DNA of 64,000 nt from positions 17,689,868 through 17,753,867 of the forward strand of contig NC_072791.1 of assembly GCF_028583425.1 (NCBI RefSeq), in the 5' to 3' direction. The translations under genes were made by a program, and so were the position numbers. Of the stretch, positions 53,310 through 64,000 are shown in pieces; position 1 is the stretch's first letter; every line of letters begins with the position of its first letter. The notes beneath the pieces are model-generated. The model worked only from the letters and a program-made list of their open reading frames with translations. It had not been told where the DNA came from and did no database searches. Source of the DNA: Eublepharis macularius (lineage: Eukaryota; Chordata; Lepidosauria; Squamata; Eublepharidae).

Positions 53310-56300
53310 CTGGAAGAGGCAAGAAAGCACAGTTAGGATTAACCATGTCAAGTGATGTTCATGGTGAGATGTCAAGTGACAGAAGCAAGGATCACAGATC
53401 TTGCCTCTGTCCCCTTCTACCTAGCAGGTGAGTCTTCCCGCTTTCATCCATTCAGCTCTGCTAGTGGAAGCAGAAGGAACAGTCATTACACCCCCTTCCG
53501 CATCCACACGATTATTAGACCATATGGGTTCCATGACTCTAGAAGCCAAACTTCTTGGGACTGGAAACGACTTCTGGAGAAAAGATGCGCAAGAAATATC
53601 TACAACCATCAGTACCTTCTGTTGATGGGATTTCTGGATACAGACCCTTAAAACACACTTAGGAGTACAGACTTTTTTTCTGGCTTCAACAAGCTCAGGA
53701 CTGTATACTGAAAATAACCTGCCTGCCGCCATTGGTTAGCTCAGCACATTCTTTGGAAGACATCTTTTTTTGTGGGTGCCGTTCTTGTTTAAGCGAACAG
53801 ACTTCATTGACTTTAAGAGCAATGGCTGTTGTTTTTTTTCTGGACTACGAGTTTACTTTCAGTCTGTAGGACTTATTTTATTTTAGGGATCTTGACTGTA
53901 AACTGTGCTGAGCGATGGACAGAGATGGGATGTACATTTTTTTTAGATACAAGTGTTTAGATTTTTCTTCCAGGACCAAGCACACTCAGTCACCGCCTGC
54001 CACTATTTTGTCAACACAAATCTGGCAAATCACAAAAAGGAGGCTGCCTACACCTTTACCTTGGTCTGGGGGTGTGATTGTAATCATCTGTGCTGTGAAT
54101 TCTTCATCGAAGTAACGTGTGTCCGTTTCAGACGTCACTTGTGGTTTAAACGGAGGTACCAGCTGGGAAACAAACAAAATCCAAACACATGAGTTTGCAG
54201 CATGTTGAACAGTAGGTCCACGAGGACAGCTATACACCAGAATGACAGCATCATGCCTGACTCTAAACTACATAGGGGAAGTTCCAAAATCTATGCACAT
54301 AATTTCACCCCTCCTCTGACAAGCTCAGAATATTGATGGCATCTCCCACCCTTTTTATCTTCGTAATAACACCGTACGGTAGGTTAGGCAGGAACCGTGA
54401 GACAGACACAGGCCCAAAGCCGTCCAGTGAACTTCATGGGTCTCAGACTGGCTAACTGTGATAGTCTGTAGAGGCAAAATAAAACAGGCTAACAAGTTTT
54501 TGTCCAGCATAAGCTTTCGTGACCTCTGGCTTATGCTGAAATACACGGTGCTCGTCTCTCAGGTACCACTGGACTCCATAGCTGAAGCACAGATTTAACT
54601 CTGGCCATCCAAAATCTCAGCGCAACGCTCACTACACCTACTATATTACTGTGGGCAGCAACCACAACTGAGTGTGGGGTGAGGGCAGAGAAACAAAAGA
54701 AGCCTGGCTGGGAAGGACACAGCATAAATGTATGTGTTATTAACAATACAGAGGTGGAACACGGCAGGTGGGGTGCTAAGAGAAGCAAGGGAGAACAGTG
54801 GAACAAGGAACCACAAGCCAGCAGAGTGAGTTTTAGAAAAGGAAACATTTTTTAAAAGCACTGCAGCATAGCCTATTTGTGGTTGCCGTTTTATGAGTAT
54901 TTATGGATATACACGGTTTACCAATGTGTGTGTACACTCCCGCCCACACAGAGTTCTTTCCCTATATGCCCCCCTCAACTTCATGTATCTCTCTTAAAAG
55001 GCCCTGTGCCAGAAACGGAAACCAACCCACCATATTAGCTAAAGCAAATCCTTTAAAACCAAGCGACGGATCAGGTCCTCAGCTGCCCTGCCGATCGTCC
55101 TGAAGCAGCGTTCTGCCTGCCATTTCCTAATTAGTCCTCCCCTCCCGATCCATCCTACAATGGGAATTTTGTTTCGCTCACTCTCTTGACTGCCAGCTTG
55201 CTTGGCAGCTTTCATTTTAACTTAATGGCAGGGTTGGCTTTTCAGTTGCTTCCCATTTGCTTTCTAAATGATGGCTGGACTTCGTCGCGCCCCACAGCAC
55301 ACTGGGGGAAAAGCACCCATGTGACAAACGGGAGGCACAGGATCGATTCCCACGAAGGGCGATGCTGGACGAAGGCAAAGCTCAGCTTTTCTTAGGCTTT
55401 TAAAGATAACTTTAAAAGAGGTATAAACAGATTCATGAAGAAGAGGTCCGCCAATGGCTACTAGCCATGGTGATGAAATGGAACTTCCCTATTTGGAGGC
55501 AGCAAGTCTTTGACTGCCAGTGCTAAGAGGCAGCACAGAGGAAGTCCTTGACCTCTAGGCCCAGTTTGTTGGGTAACTGGTTGGCCACTCTGTGTGGCTG
55601 GAGGCCTGAATCGATGGACCCTCAGGCTGAACAAGCAATAACTCCTGAGAATAGCAATGTAAGTTAGTGTAGCAAAACAAAACAGGAGGCACCTTAACAA
55701 CACTTTACAGAGATTAACAACAATATTTCAGTAGGGAACTAACTTGAGTCAGAGCTCACTTCCCAAGATATAAGGGAAGGAAAGAAAATTCTTTTCCTCA
55801 CCATTACACAGAACATTACAGAAGCGGGTTGAGCAAACAGAAGCCTGGTATCATTAAATCAGGTGTGATTCTCTATGTCCGGGAACTGAACTGCTTGGAC
55901 GGCTATAACGGATTATGAGAGAGGTCAGATCTGAGCCAGTAGAGCTTTGCTTAACATGTGGCTGATTTAGAAGTCCAAGACTCAAGGAGAAGACAAATTA
56001 TCCTGAGGCTTGAGACTGGTTGGCAGCATTTTGCTGACCTATTAAAATGTTTAGTTAGGGGTGGGGGTGGGATACATATTCTCAGGGAGGTTACCATCAG
56101 AAGGGCAGATGGTTACGCTCAAAGATTTAAGGACAGCAGCCACATGCAGAAAAGTATACAAGTATTAAAACAATGATATTGTCCGTTTTATAAAGCAGGC
56201 AACTGACTTAGCTAACCCAGGAACGTCTAGAATTACTGTTCAGAGTTTAACACCACCAGAACTGGACCACAGAGATGCAACCCAGGTTAAAGCCCAAACC

Positions 56301-59300
56301 ACAGTTTGCAACTGCATATCGGCTTCCATTTTCCACTCATGTCAGTCTTAAATGCATAAATCCACTCTGGCGGGTAAGGGGGCCAGTCCAGTGAAGGCCC
56401 TATCCTGGACCACCGTTGACCTAGCATTGCATGTCAAAGTCATGCCGGCCACTGCCTGAACTGCAGTGGTGACAAGCAAAGGTGGTTAAGTTAGGGAGCC
56501 AGTCCTTGTGATACACAAGCCCCAGGCCATGAGTGGCTTTACTAGTAAGCACAGCATTGCTTCCTTCTTTGGAAGGATTCTGGCCAGGCTATCTTCTCGT
56601 GAAAAGGAGGGAGAGGTTCTTGCAGAAGACGGCAGCTCAGTGGCTAACCAGATTTTAACAAAATCCTCTTTTTAAAATACCCTAATCTGGTGTTATATTT
56701 CTGTCTATTAATTGTGCACGACTGCAACGATAGGAAAAGTACTTTCTGTACTCGTAAAACGCTGGACAATTTCCCAATCCGGTCCACATGCCAGCAATGT
56801 CAAATCTGCATTCATCACAACATGGAAGAGGCAGGCTGGAGACTAATAAAGCTAAACACTCAATCTAAGCACAGACAGCTAGAGCAGCTCCGAATGAAGA
56901 AAGGCAGCGGCAATCCAAGATGCACTTAGTGGGAGCACGTTCCACTGAAGTAAGAGGGACTGCTAGCTGAGTAAACATGTACAGAACCTCCCCACAGACA
57001 ATGATATCCAAAAGAAGTTTTGCAAACAGAGAGAGGGTTTATTTAAAGGTTGTAAAAGTATTAAAAAAGAGTTCAACATGATACAAGTTGGTTGTTCATG
57101 CATTTATGGGGCACAGCAGAAATGTCTCTAAATCAGATAGACATGACCGGAACACTGACTCCCTTTTCTTCTGTACATTTATAATTCAGCACTGTTGGTG
57201 GGGATCAAAAGGTTACGGCAGATCTAACTGTCCATCTTACATGATCTGCAGAAGGCATTTTTGATTAAGTAATGGTAACTTGCTTGGGAAGAATGATGCT
57301 GCCTCCTAAATTCAGGCCATCGCTAAGAAAGAAAGAAAAACACAGCCTGAATCATCTGCTGGAGCGCAAAAGCTCACCTTTGACTTACACATCCGGAGGA
57401 GTTAGCTGTGTTAGTCTGTAGTAGCAAAATAGAAGAGAGTCCAGTAGCACCTTTAAGACTAACCAACTTTACTGCAGCATAAGCTTTCGAGAATCACAGT
57501 TGTCTTTGTCAGATGCGTTCACTTCGTTCACACATCTGACAAAGAGAACTGTGATTCTCGAAAGCTTATGCTGCAGTAAAGTTGGTTAGTCTTAAAGGTG
57601 CTACTGGACTCTTTTCGCTTTGGCTTACAGACGCCATAAGCAGGTGAGTGCACTAGAGGGCGGCAGAGAGCCACACGATAATCAGGAACTGGGCAAGTGG
57701 AGAGGGAAGAGAGAGGAAACGGGAGTGTGGTGACAAGGAACATCCGCAATGCAACACACACGTTCAAGCAACCATGAGGAGACCTCGCAAGTTTTGCTTG
57801 TGCTTTTAGGAACTGCTCAGCTGGTCAATTTTTAAATGAAAATTCACGATATAAAAAAACAACAACAGAAGAGGAAGGAAGGCAGGGAGCAACTGCGACA
57901 GCATGGGCAAAAGCGACCAGAGCTATGGCAGGGGAAGCAGCGCTGGGAACTTTGTAAGACATGATAAATCTTTGTGCATTTGGAGTATCAGATGGGCTTC
58001 TGAACCGCCCAAGCACACCCTGCATGCTTCCAAGAGAAAGGGAAGCGAAGAGGCAAAGCAGATGTCATCAGACAGAAGGCCCCAGGTTTTCCATTTATTT
58101 ATGACATTAGTTCGCCTTTATTCCAAGAAAAGACTCCACGTGGGTTAACTTACAACACTGATTAAAAACAATCTAACCAGCTTGTTATACAACACTTAAC
58201 AAAGGCTAACTCAGTCCATACATGCTAATCTGTTAAAAATGCCAGGTCGCTTATAAAATAACCCCTTTAGACAATCTGGCTTTGCAAAGCCTCTGAAAAA
58301 GTAACAAAGCGGACGTGTGGCTGAGTGGGAGGGTCCTAACAGATTTGGGAAGGCCATTCCGCAAAATAAGGGCCAATACAGTACATGCCCTGGAACGGGC
58401 AGTAATGGTCTTCACCATCAATAGACCCTGATCCACAGAGTGTAATTGCCACTAATAACAACAACAACATTCCATTTATATACCTCCCTTCAGGACAACA
58501 TAATGCCCACTCAGAGCGGTTTACGAAGTATGTTATTATTATCCCCACAACAAAACACCCTGTGAGGTGGGTGGGGCTGAGAGAGTTCTGAAAGAGCTGT
58601 GACTGGCCCAAGGTCACCCAGCTGGCTACAAGTGGAAGAGTGGGAAATCAAACCCAGTTCTCCAGATTAGAGTCCCGCTCTCTTAACCACTACACCGAAC
58701 TGGAGTAAGGAGTATATCGCAAGGGGAAGCCTGATAGATATGTGAGCCCTGGGTCATGAATGGCTTTCAAGGTAATGACCAACATTTTGAACTGAACTCA
58801 GAAACAAACAGGCAGCCAGCAAAGTGTTCTAGGCACAGGTATAATATGCATATTATGGCTTGTTCCAGCTAACAAGCTACCTCAATTTTTCTGCCAGCAG
58901 AAGTTTCTGAATTGTCTTCAAGGGCAACTTCAAGCAGTGTGTGTTACAGCAGTCCAGCCCGGAGGTTACTGGCATTTCCCGTTAAGAAGATCTCAAACAG
59001 CATGGGTGGGAAAGAACCTCAGTTGGAAACTGAGAGCAGCTGTCAATTAAGGACAGACAACTCTGGGCTAGGTGGATCAGGTTTATGGCAACTTCGTATG
59101 TTTGGGGTACAGTGGTTGGTATAAAGGGGGAAATTAAGTACAGGTCAGGGGGGTGCAGAAGGAAGAACTTCTCGCGCCTAATAGCTGGCCGGCACGTCCT
59201 GTCCACCACATGTAGGCCATAGCATCAAGTGGTGGCTTGTGTGTGTGACTGGCAAACTCTAAAAGCAAACTCTAAACCTGGGATTATTATGAAAAGGACT

Positions 59301-61743
59301 GGAAAAAAATCTCTGTATAGATCTGTGGTGCAGCCTCGTTCGCTTGGAACACCATGACCATTTTGGGTCACCGTATCTCGAAAACGACACTGCTGAGCTG
59401 GAAAAAGTACAGAAGAGGGAACAACTGAGATAATCAGGGTGTTGGAGCATCTTTCCTATGAGGAAAGGCTGAAGAGTCTGGGACTTTTCAGTTTAGAAAA
59501 GAGACAACTAAGGCAGGACATGACAGAGGTTTGTTTATAAAATTATACAAAGAGTACACAGAACTTTTTCTCCCTCTCCCCAAATACTAGGATTTGAGGG
59601 CATCCAATGGGCAGTACATTCAGAATGGACAAACGGAAAATACTGGGTGACTAAGATGTGGAATTCGCTGTCAAAGGACACAGTGATGGCCGGAAGCATA
59701 GATGGCTTTAAAAAGGAGTTAGTCAGATTCGGGGAGGGCAGGTCTATCGTGGCTAATAGTCACTGTGACCAAAGGCAGTAAACCTCTGAATACCAGTACC
59801 AGGAGGCAACATCAGCGAAGGCCTTCGTCTCTATACCTTGCTGCTGACCCTCCACAATAACTGGTTGGCCAGTGTGCGAGACAAGATGCTGGACTTGGAT
59901 GGACCGCTGCTCTGACCCAGCAGGACTCTTCTTACGTTCTTTAACGGGTCATCATGGATGAAGAAGCCAGAGCTCGGTACTCCAATCCTGTGGGGTCAGT
60001 GCGTGCCCCAAAGCACTGAATACCCAAGAGAAGATAGAATAATGTGCGCGCAAGTGAAATACATGTCTTAGTTGCAGAACTGTGAGTGAAGTACTGGGAA
60101 TGGGTGCAACAGGAAAACATTTGCTTATACATGCTTTCTGCATCAAGATTTTGTGCTGTAAACATTTCACATTTGGGCTGCGGGTGGGAATGCAGATTTA
60201 TGGCTCCTCATGTCAGGCTACGGAGATGATGCTAACAGGTTGCCCGGGTCTAAGCGCAGATTTAGCGGGTTTTAATTGGCCATCTGCCATTCTATTACTC
60301 AACCAGTAAAAGGGAAGGGTTCCATCTTTTAAAAATCTGTTTAAAAGTTGTTTTTATGGTCTGAGTGGACTGTTTTATGACTGCAGAATGTTGCTTTGTG
60401 TTTTTTTTAATGCCCCAACCTGTTTGTACTGATCATTCCTCTGGTGTTGTTTTTATGATTTTTATTGCATCGTTTTTACTGTTGTGAACCACTCTGAGTC
60501 ACGTCTATGGAGAAGGAGCATCTTAATTCTCTAATAAATAAAGAAGCGTTCTGATTTCACAATCTGGCTCTCCCATATTGATGTACTGGACGCTAAAGCG
60601 TAAAGCAAAAGTCCTACCTAACTTTGGAATTAAGCAGCGATACACAGAAACTTGTTCTTAAAGCAGCTGTATTACATGCTGAACTGGATCCCTCCATGAT
60701 ACAATCCTGTAGCCAGCTCTATGAGATTAAAGCCCACACACTTTGAAAGGGGGTTAAAATAACTGGACGCAGGACTGCAATCTGGGATCAATTGCACTGA
60801 AATGAACGAGGCTTATGTGGGAAGTCTCCCGGCAGATTGTTCACCAAGATGGTGTTCATTTAATATTTTTGGGGGTACTGGCCTCTGGCTTTAAGTGGAG
60901 GAATTCTTTCCACCTTTCCAAGCACCGGAGAATGGCACCACTATTAGTGGAGTGGGGTGACGGGAAACAACCTTATTCCAATTTTCCTGTCATGGAAAAC
61001 AGTGGAGTTTGGCATGGGTTTCTGAGACTTCCTGGTGGTGGTGGAGCGTGCCCTCAAGTCATAGCGAACATATGGTGAACCCTGGTGGGGTTTCCATGGC
61101 AAGAGACTAACAGAGGTGGTTTACCATTGCCTGCCTCTGCAGTCCTGGTCTTCGTTGGAGGTCTCCCATCAAATTACTAACCAAGGCCGACCCTGCTTAT
61201 CTTCTGAGATCTAATGAGATCAGGCTCACTTGAGCTATCCTGGTGAGGGCTAGCAATTCCTACCTCCCCTCCAATTCCCAGGGGAGAGGAGACAGCCATC
61301 AAACCCAGTTAAAACTGTGCTGCGGACTTGTCCTGAGAGGCAATGTTGCATGAAAGACATCAAAACATTTCATAAAACAGACAAACCCTATCAGAGATAC
61401 ATAAAGTCAGTGTGGTGCAGCCATTAGAGTGATAGACAAAGACCAAAGAGAGTTGGGTTCAAATTCCCCACTACGTCGTGAAGTTCACCAGGTGACCAAG
61501 GGACAGTCACTCTCTCTCAGCCATAACCTATGTCACAGGGTTGTCGTGTAGCTTTTTCGTGTAGATTTTTAAAAAGTCAAGACAAGATCTATGTACGTTG
61601 TGTTGATTTCTGTAGAGGAAGGATGGGTTAGAAACAACAGATTAGGATTACATACCTTTTTTTCATATACATCTTGCCATTCAATGCCGGCAAAAAATTT
61701 GTGTTGCATAATCTCTTTGGCGTCATCTGGTCCGCCACCTAAC
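53230..61743 (-). CDS. AKT1: RAC-alpha serine/threonine kinase, C-terminal three coding exons
   Basis: AKT1 is the PI3K-pathway kinase that phosphorylates GSK3, FOXO and many other targets. The window holds the end of the kinase domain and the regulatory tail: exon 61656-61743 ([20 protein letters not shown]), exon 54060-54162 ([20 protein letters not shown] and ITITPPDQ, with the turn-motif Thr) and last exon 53230-53309 ([17 protein letters not shown], with the hydrophobic-motif Ser equivalent to Ser473 in FPQFSY). Exon lengths 88, 103 and 80 join in frame with consensus splice sites. AKT2 and AKT3 end differently, and SIVA1 next door agrees with AKT1. The PH domain and kinase core lie beyond 64000. 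Confidence 0.96.
53310..54059 (-). other. AKT1: AKT1 last intron
   Basis: 750 bases without a recognised repeat. Two near-inverted stretches occur around 53440-53500. Confidence 0.7.
54060..54162 (-). CDS. AKT1: AKT1 penultimate coding exon (turn motif)
   Basis: 103 bases between TTTCCCAG and GTAAAG. It encodes [20 protein letters not shown] and [14 protein letters not shown]. The Thr in TPPD corresponds to the mTORC2 turn-motif site. Confidence 0.96.
54430..54600. repeat. Diverged relative of the family A foldback
   Basis: GGCTAACTGTGATAGTCTGT, CAGCATAAGCTTTCGTGACC and GGTACCACTGGACTCC follow family A text in order but with many changes; it is older than the other copies. Confidence 0.5.
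55430..55650 (+). repeat. CR1 LINE 3' tail
   Basis: GATTCATGAAGAAGAGGTCC, CCAATGGCTACTAGCCATGG and AACTGGTTGGCCACTCTGTG. Confidence 0.65.
57390..57617. mobile_element. Foldback Penelope-like tail (family A, copy 5)
   Basis: 12 bp duplications with one mismatch (57378-57389, 57618-57629). Both arms carry the core text, reading CTGACAA (57506-57512 on -, 57536-57542 on +) with GAAA 57560-57563 on +. The shared variant suggests one template for both arms. Confidence 0.65.
58088..58260 (-). repeat. LINE 3' tail, - strand
   Basis: TTCCATTTATTTATGACATT and CCACGTGGGTTAACTTACAA, the reverse of an L2-like tail. Confidence 0.35.
58454..58704 (-). repeat. tRNA SINE (family A), full length
   Basis: Head CGGTGTAGTGGTTAAGAG, box B and TTG tail on the - strand. 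Confidence 0.85.
59290..59945 (+). repeat. CR1 LINE 3' region, longest copy in the window
   Basis: TTCCTATGAGGAAAGGCTGA, GTGGAATTCGCTGTCAAAGG, AACTGGTTGGCCAGTGTGCG and a TCTTCTTACGTTCTTTAA end. Noncoding 3' part only. Confidence 0.65.
60330..60545 (+). repeat. LINE 3' tail (L2-like)
   Basis: TTTTTACTGTTGTGAACCAC, TCTGAGTCACG and an AATAAATAAA end. Confidence 0.5.
61033..61252 (-). repeat. 5S rRNA-derived SINE, - strand, near full length
   Basis: TCTCCCATCAAATTACTAAC, CTTCTGAGATCTAATGAGAT and CAGGCTCACTTGAGCTATCC are the reverse of the 5S head; the body is AGACTAACAGAGGTGGTTTA. Confidence 0.85.
61404..61558 (+). repeat. tRNA SINE, truncated
   Basis: GTGTGGTGCAGCCATTAGAG head and GTTCAAATTCCCCACTACG box B; ends after the CACAGGGTTGTCG block, about 100 bases from the AKT1 exon. 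Confidence 0.6.
61656..61743 (-). CDS. AKT1: AKT1 third-from-last coding exon
   Basis: 88 bases on the - strand between CCCACAG and GTATGT. It encodes [20 protein letters not shown] and EWQDVYEKK, the end of the kinase C-lobe; it opens with the last base of an Arg codon. Confidence 0.95.
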
Positions 61744-62139
61744 CTGTGGGGAGGAAAAAAAGACAAGAAGACTAGAGCTTAGCAACGTCCTTTTCTTGTA
61801 TGGTTACATGCCCTATATTGCAAATACTACATTGGGGTTTTTTGATACGGGGAAACATTTTGCCCAGTGTAAAAATGACAGTATTAAATGACAACACAGA
61901 CGTCATGCAGCCTATTTACTTATATATTTAATGTGTTATATCCTGCTTTATACCAAAACCACAGCAAAATGCAAACAATTAAAGCACAGTATAAACAAGT
62001 AATCAACAACTTGATAAAAAACCAGCCAGCCTTTGGAAATAATGTCTCATATAAGCCAATGAAGCAGGGCAGGCGCCTCTTCCAGATTTTCAAAGCACTT
62101 AGCACACTGTGCATATTATGGAAACACCACCATTGGTAC

Positions 62140-62335
62140 TAGTGCTCTAGCACTTAGCATGGCTGACTAGAGCTGGAGAGACCAGAGTTCGAAGCTATGC
62201 CCATAAAGTTCACTGGGTGACTTTGGGCTAGCAGCTTCCTCTCAGCTATATCAAACTCAAAGGGTTGTTGTAATGGTAAAATGGGAGAAGAGTGTACTCA
62301 GCTCCTTGGAAGAAGAGCGGGATAAAAATGTGACA
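62140..62335 (+). repeat. Degraded tRNA SINE (family B)
   Basis: AAGTTCACTGGGTGACTTTG and AAAGGGTTGTTGTAATGGTA mark the body; the head is diverged. Confidence 0.45.
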
Positions 62336-62406
62336 GGTAAGATAATTAATAATAACTCTTGCAATCTAAAAATGAAATCAGAATTCAGCCAGAATGTAGT
62401 AGTGAC

Positions 62407-62637
62407 TAAGGATGTGCACTTTGGGTTTCTGATTCGAGTTTTTAACCCGAATCGGACCCGATTTGGAAAGATTCGGGATTCCCGAATCAGCCCTAGCATT
62501 ACTGAGCCAATTCGGGAATCCTGAAGCAAACCTTTCCAAAGCGATTTGTATCACTTTGGAAAGCTTCAGGCAAAGCAGCAGCAGCACTTTTCTAAACCTG
62601 AAGCAGGAACTGAATCTTTTTTGGGTGCAAACCCCTA
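62407..62637. mobile_element. hAT MITE 'TGTGCA' family, 231 bp
   Basis: Ends TAAGGATGTGCAC and GGTGCAAACCCCTA with perfect 8 bp duplications GTAGTGAC (62399-62406, 62638-62645). The interior is rich in GATTCGGG-type inverted pairs. Confidence 0.8.
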
Positions 62638-62645
62638 GTAGTGAC

Positions 62646-62846
62646 TACAGCGTCAGGCAAAGATCTGGGAGACCCAGGTTGGAATCCCCAATCTGCCAAG
62701 GTAGCTCAACAGTTGGGCAAGTCACTCTCTCTCTCTCTCAGCTTAATCTACCTCACAGGGTGCCTGCTGCGAGGATAAAACTAAGGAGGAATGATCTTAT
62801 AAGCCACTTTGAGACTCAATTGGAGAGAAAAGTAGGTATAAATCTT
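62646..62846 (+). repeat. tRNA SINE (family B), head eroded
   Basis: GGGAGACCCAGGTTGGAATCC box B, CTACCTCACAGGGTGCCTG, and GAGAGAAAAGTAGGTATAAA. It directly follows the hAT MITE. Confidence 0.6.
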
Positions 62847-63726
62847 TAGTGGACAGACAGCGCTAGGTGCTCTGCAAGTTTGGCATCATTTGGTTGAAAG
62901 CCGCTCCAGCCCTCCCTCTACACAGGAAATAATTGGATCCAAATAATTTCAAAATCCCGGAAAAACTCAAGGGAGACCTGAATAACACTGAATACTCTTC
63001 CCAACTCCACCCCATCAAATATGGATTCTGTTTCTGTACTGGGGACTAGGGATGTGTACCTGGGGGGAAAAAACAGTATTTTTTTAGATTTTGATGTCAG
63101 GAGTCACATTTTACCCTTACTACAACTTTCTGAAATAAACTAGGCTAAAAGACAGTAACTCAATTACACTTCACTGACTCTTTAACATCTTGGTTGTCTA
63201 CTTTAAACACTGGATGTTCACATGAGAGTGTTTTGTACATCATGCTTAGATTTGATTCTTATGTTAGGCAAAAAGGTGACGGTATTTACGAGAAGCGTGC
63301 GATTGGATACCACCAATCCAATAAAAAGCCCGATATTTCCTATGCTGGATTGGCATTATCTGACTGCATAAGTCTCCCACTGCCACCCCTGATGATTCCC
63401 AACTTGATATTTCGAATCCCAAAAATATCAGGATCAGGAATTATGTCATAGAGGCAGGGAGAGAAAGCATACCCGCCCCCCTCCAATGTGTTTGTAGCAT
63501 GTTGGCCCTTTAAAAATATTACAGGGCCACTTTTTTTTTTTTTTTGGCAGTAAGACCTGTCTTCCACGCTCCAGGTCTTCTACTATAAAAAACAGTGCAC
63601 TGCAATGCAATGCAGACCAGCTGGGGGCTGAGGTGTGCTGTTTCTCCTTCCCTGCTCCTGGATGGGTTGGAGACACACTTCAAAAATTGTTTTAATTTCC
63701 TTCAGAAAGGGCATGATTTGGAGTGA

Positions 63727-63930
63727 TGGTGGTGGAAAGTGCGGTCAAGTCATAGCTGACTTATGACCACCCCTGGTGGGGTTTTCATGGCAGAAGACTA
63801 ACAGAGGTGGTTTGCCATTGCCTTGGTCTTTGTTGGAGTTCTCCCATCCAAATACTAACCAAGCCCGACCCTGCTTAGCTTATGAGATCTGAAAAGATCG
63901 GGCTTGCCTGGGTTATCCAGGTTAGGGTAG
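63727..63930 (-). repeat. 5S rRNA-derived SINE, - strand, near full length
   Basis: TCTCCCATCCAAATACTAAC, CAAGCCCGACCCTGCTTAGC and GAAAAGATCGGGCTTGCCTG match reversed 5S rRNA; the body is as in the other copies. Confidence 0.85.
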
Positions 63931-64000
63931 ATTGGGAGTACTGTTCCAGTATTTATTTAGAACTGAAATTTCTCCTAACATGATTTTCTAAAAAAGTAAC

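Larger units (their letters stand above)
54163..61655 (-). other. AKT1: AKT1 intron before the penultimate coding exon
   Basis: 7.5 kb with a diverged foldback relative (54430), CR1 tails (55430, 59290), a family A foldback (57390), LINE tails (58088, 60330) and SINEs (58454, 61033, 61404). The blocks 54600-55420 and 55660-57370 hold nothing I can name. Confidence 0.6.
61744..64000 (-). other. AKT1: AKT1 intron (part)
   Basis: Contains a LINE tail (61912-62115), SINEs (62140, 62646, 63727) and a hAT MITE (62407). The next upstream AKT1 exon is not in the window. 62850-63720 is unassigned apart from a T-run at 63531-63545. Confidence 0.7.

Noticed and set aside
57390-57617. Foldbacks as MITEs of a DNA transposon
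   Set aside because: Flanking repeats of 11-19 bases with variable length and variable inversion points do not fit cut-and-paste elements.
63727-63930. 5S rRNA gene
   Set aside because: The 5S-like part is followed by the same unrelated body in every copy, so these are SINEs.
61744-64000. A further AKT1 exon with the DFG/APE part of the kinase domain
   Set aside because: No such text is present; the tract is SINEs, a MITE and unassigned intron.

Overview
The window is vertebrate genomic DNA, most likely from a squamate reptile and possibly a gecko. Large introns and UTRs are filled with tRNA-headed and 5S-rRNA-headed SINEs, CR1-, L2- and RTE-like LINE tails, hAT and PIF/Harbinger MITEs, and foldback repeats that look Penelope-like. 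The genus is an inference from repeat style only.

Three host genes can be read exon by exon. ADSS1, the muscle-type adenylosuccinate synthase, is on the + strand: 12 coding exons lie between 8500 and 29018, and its first exon is upstream of the window. SIVA1, the apoptosis regulator, is on the + strand with all four exons, 39623-45905, behind a CpG-rich promoter. AKT1 is on the - strand: its last three coding exons lie at 61743-53230, followed by a long 3' UTR, and the rest lies beyond 64000. ADSS1-SIVA1-AKT1 in this order and orientation is the arrangement of human 14q32.33, and this identifies the synthase as ADSS1 rather than ADSS2. The three proteins do not form one pathway; the order is conserved synteny.

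Layout: 1-8499 ADSS1 intron 1 (3' part); 8500-29018 ADSS1 exons and introns; 29019 to about 32400 probable long ADSS1 3' UTR carrying three foldback repeats; 32400-39050 intergenic, with L2 and RTE remains, MITEs and a ribozyme-like foldback; 39050-39850 CpG island and SIVA1 exon 1; 39741-45847 SIVA1 introns; 46080-51480 tail-to-tail intergenic space; 51480-53229 AKT1 3' UTR, repeat-poor; 53310-64000 AKT1 introns, repeat-rich.

The most unusual content is a set of seven short elements of two families (29.3, 30.1, 31.6, 46.8 and 57.4 kb; 1.2 and 37.3 kb). They are flanked by 11-19 bp direct repeats, six of the seven are inverted (foldback) copies, and each carries at least one hammerhead-ribozyme-like core (CTGANGA, stem II, GAAA, short stem III, TH). 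Both families share one extra base between the core and stem II. Other structure includes a diverged 600 bp duplication (31.3 and 40.2 kb) that preserves the empty site of one foldback, a foldback with arms of about 185-195 bp in SIVA1 intron 2, and a hAT MITE split by a CR1 tail.
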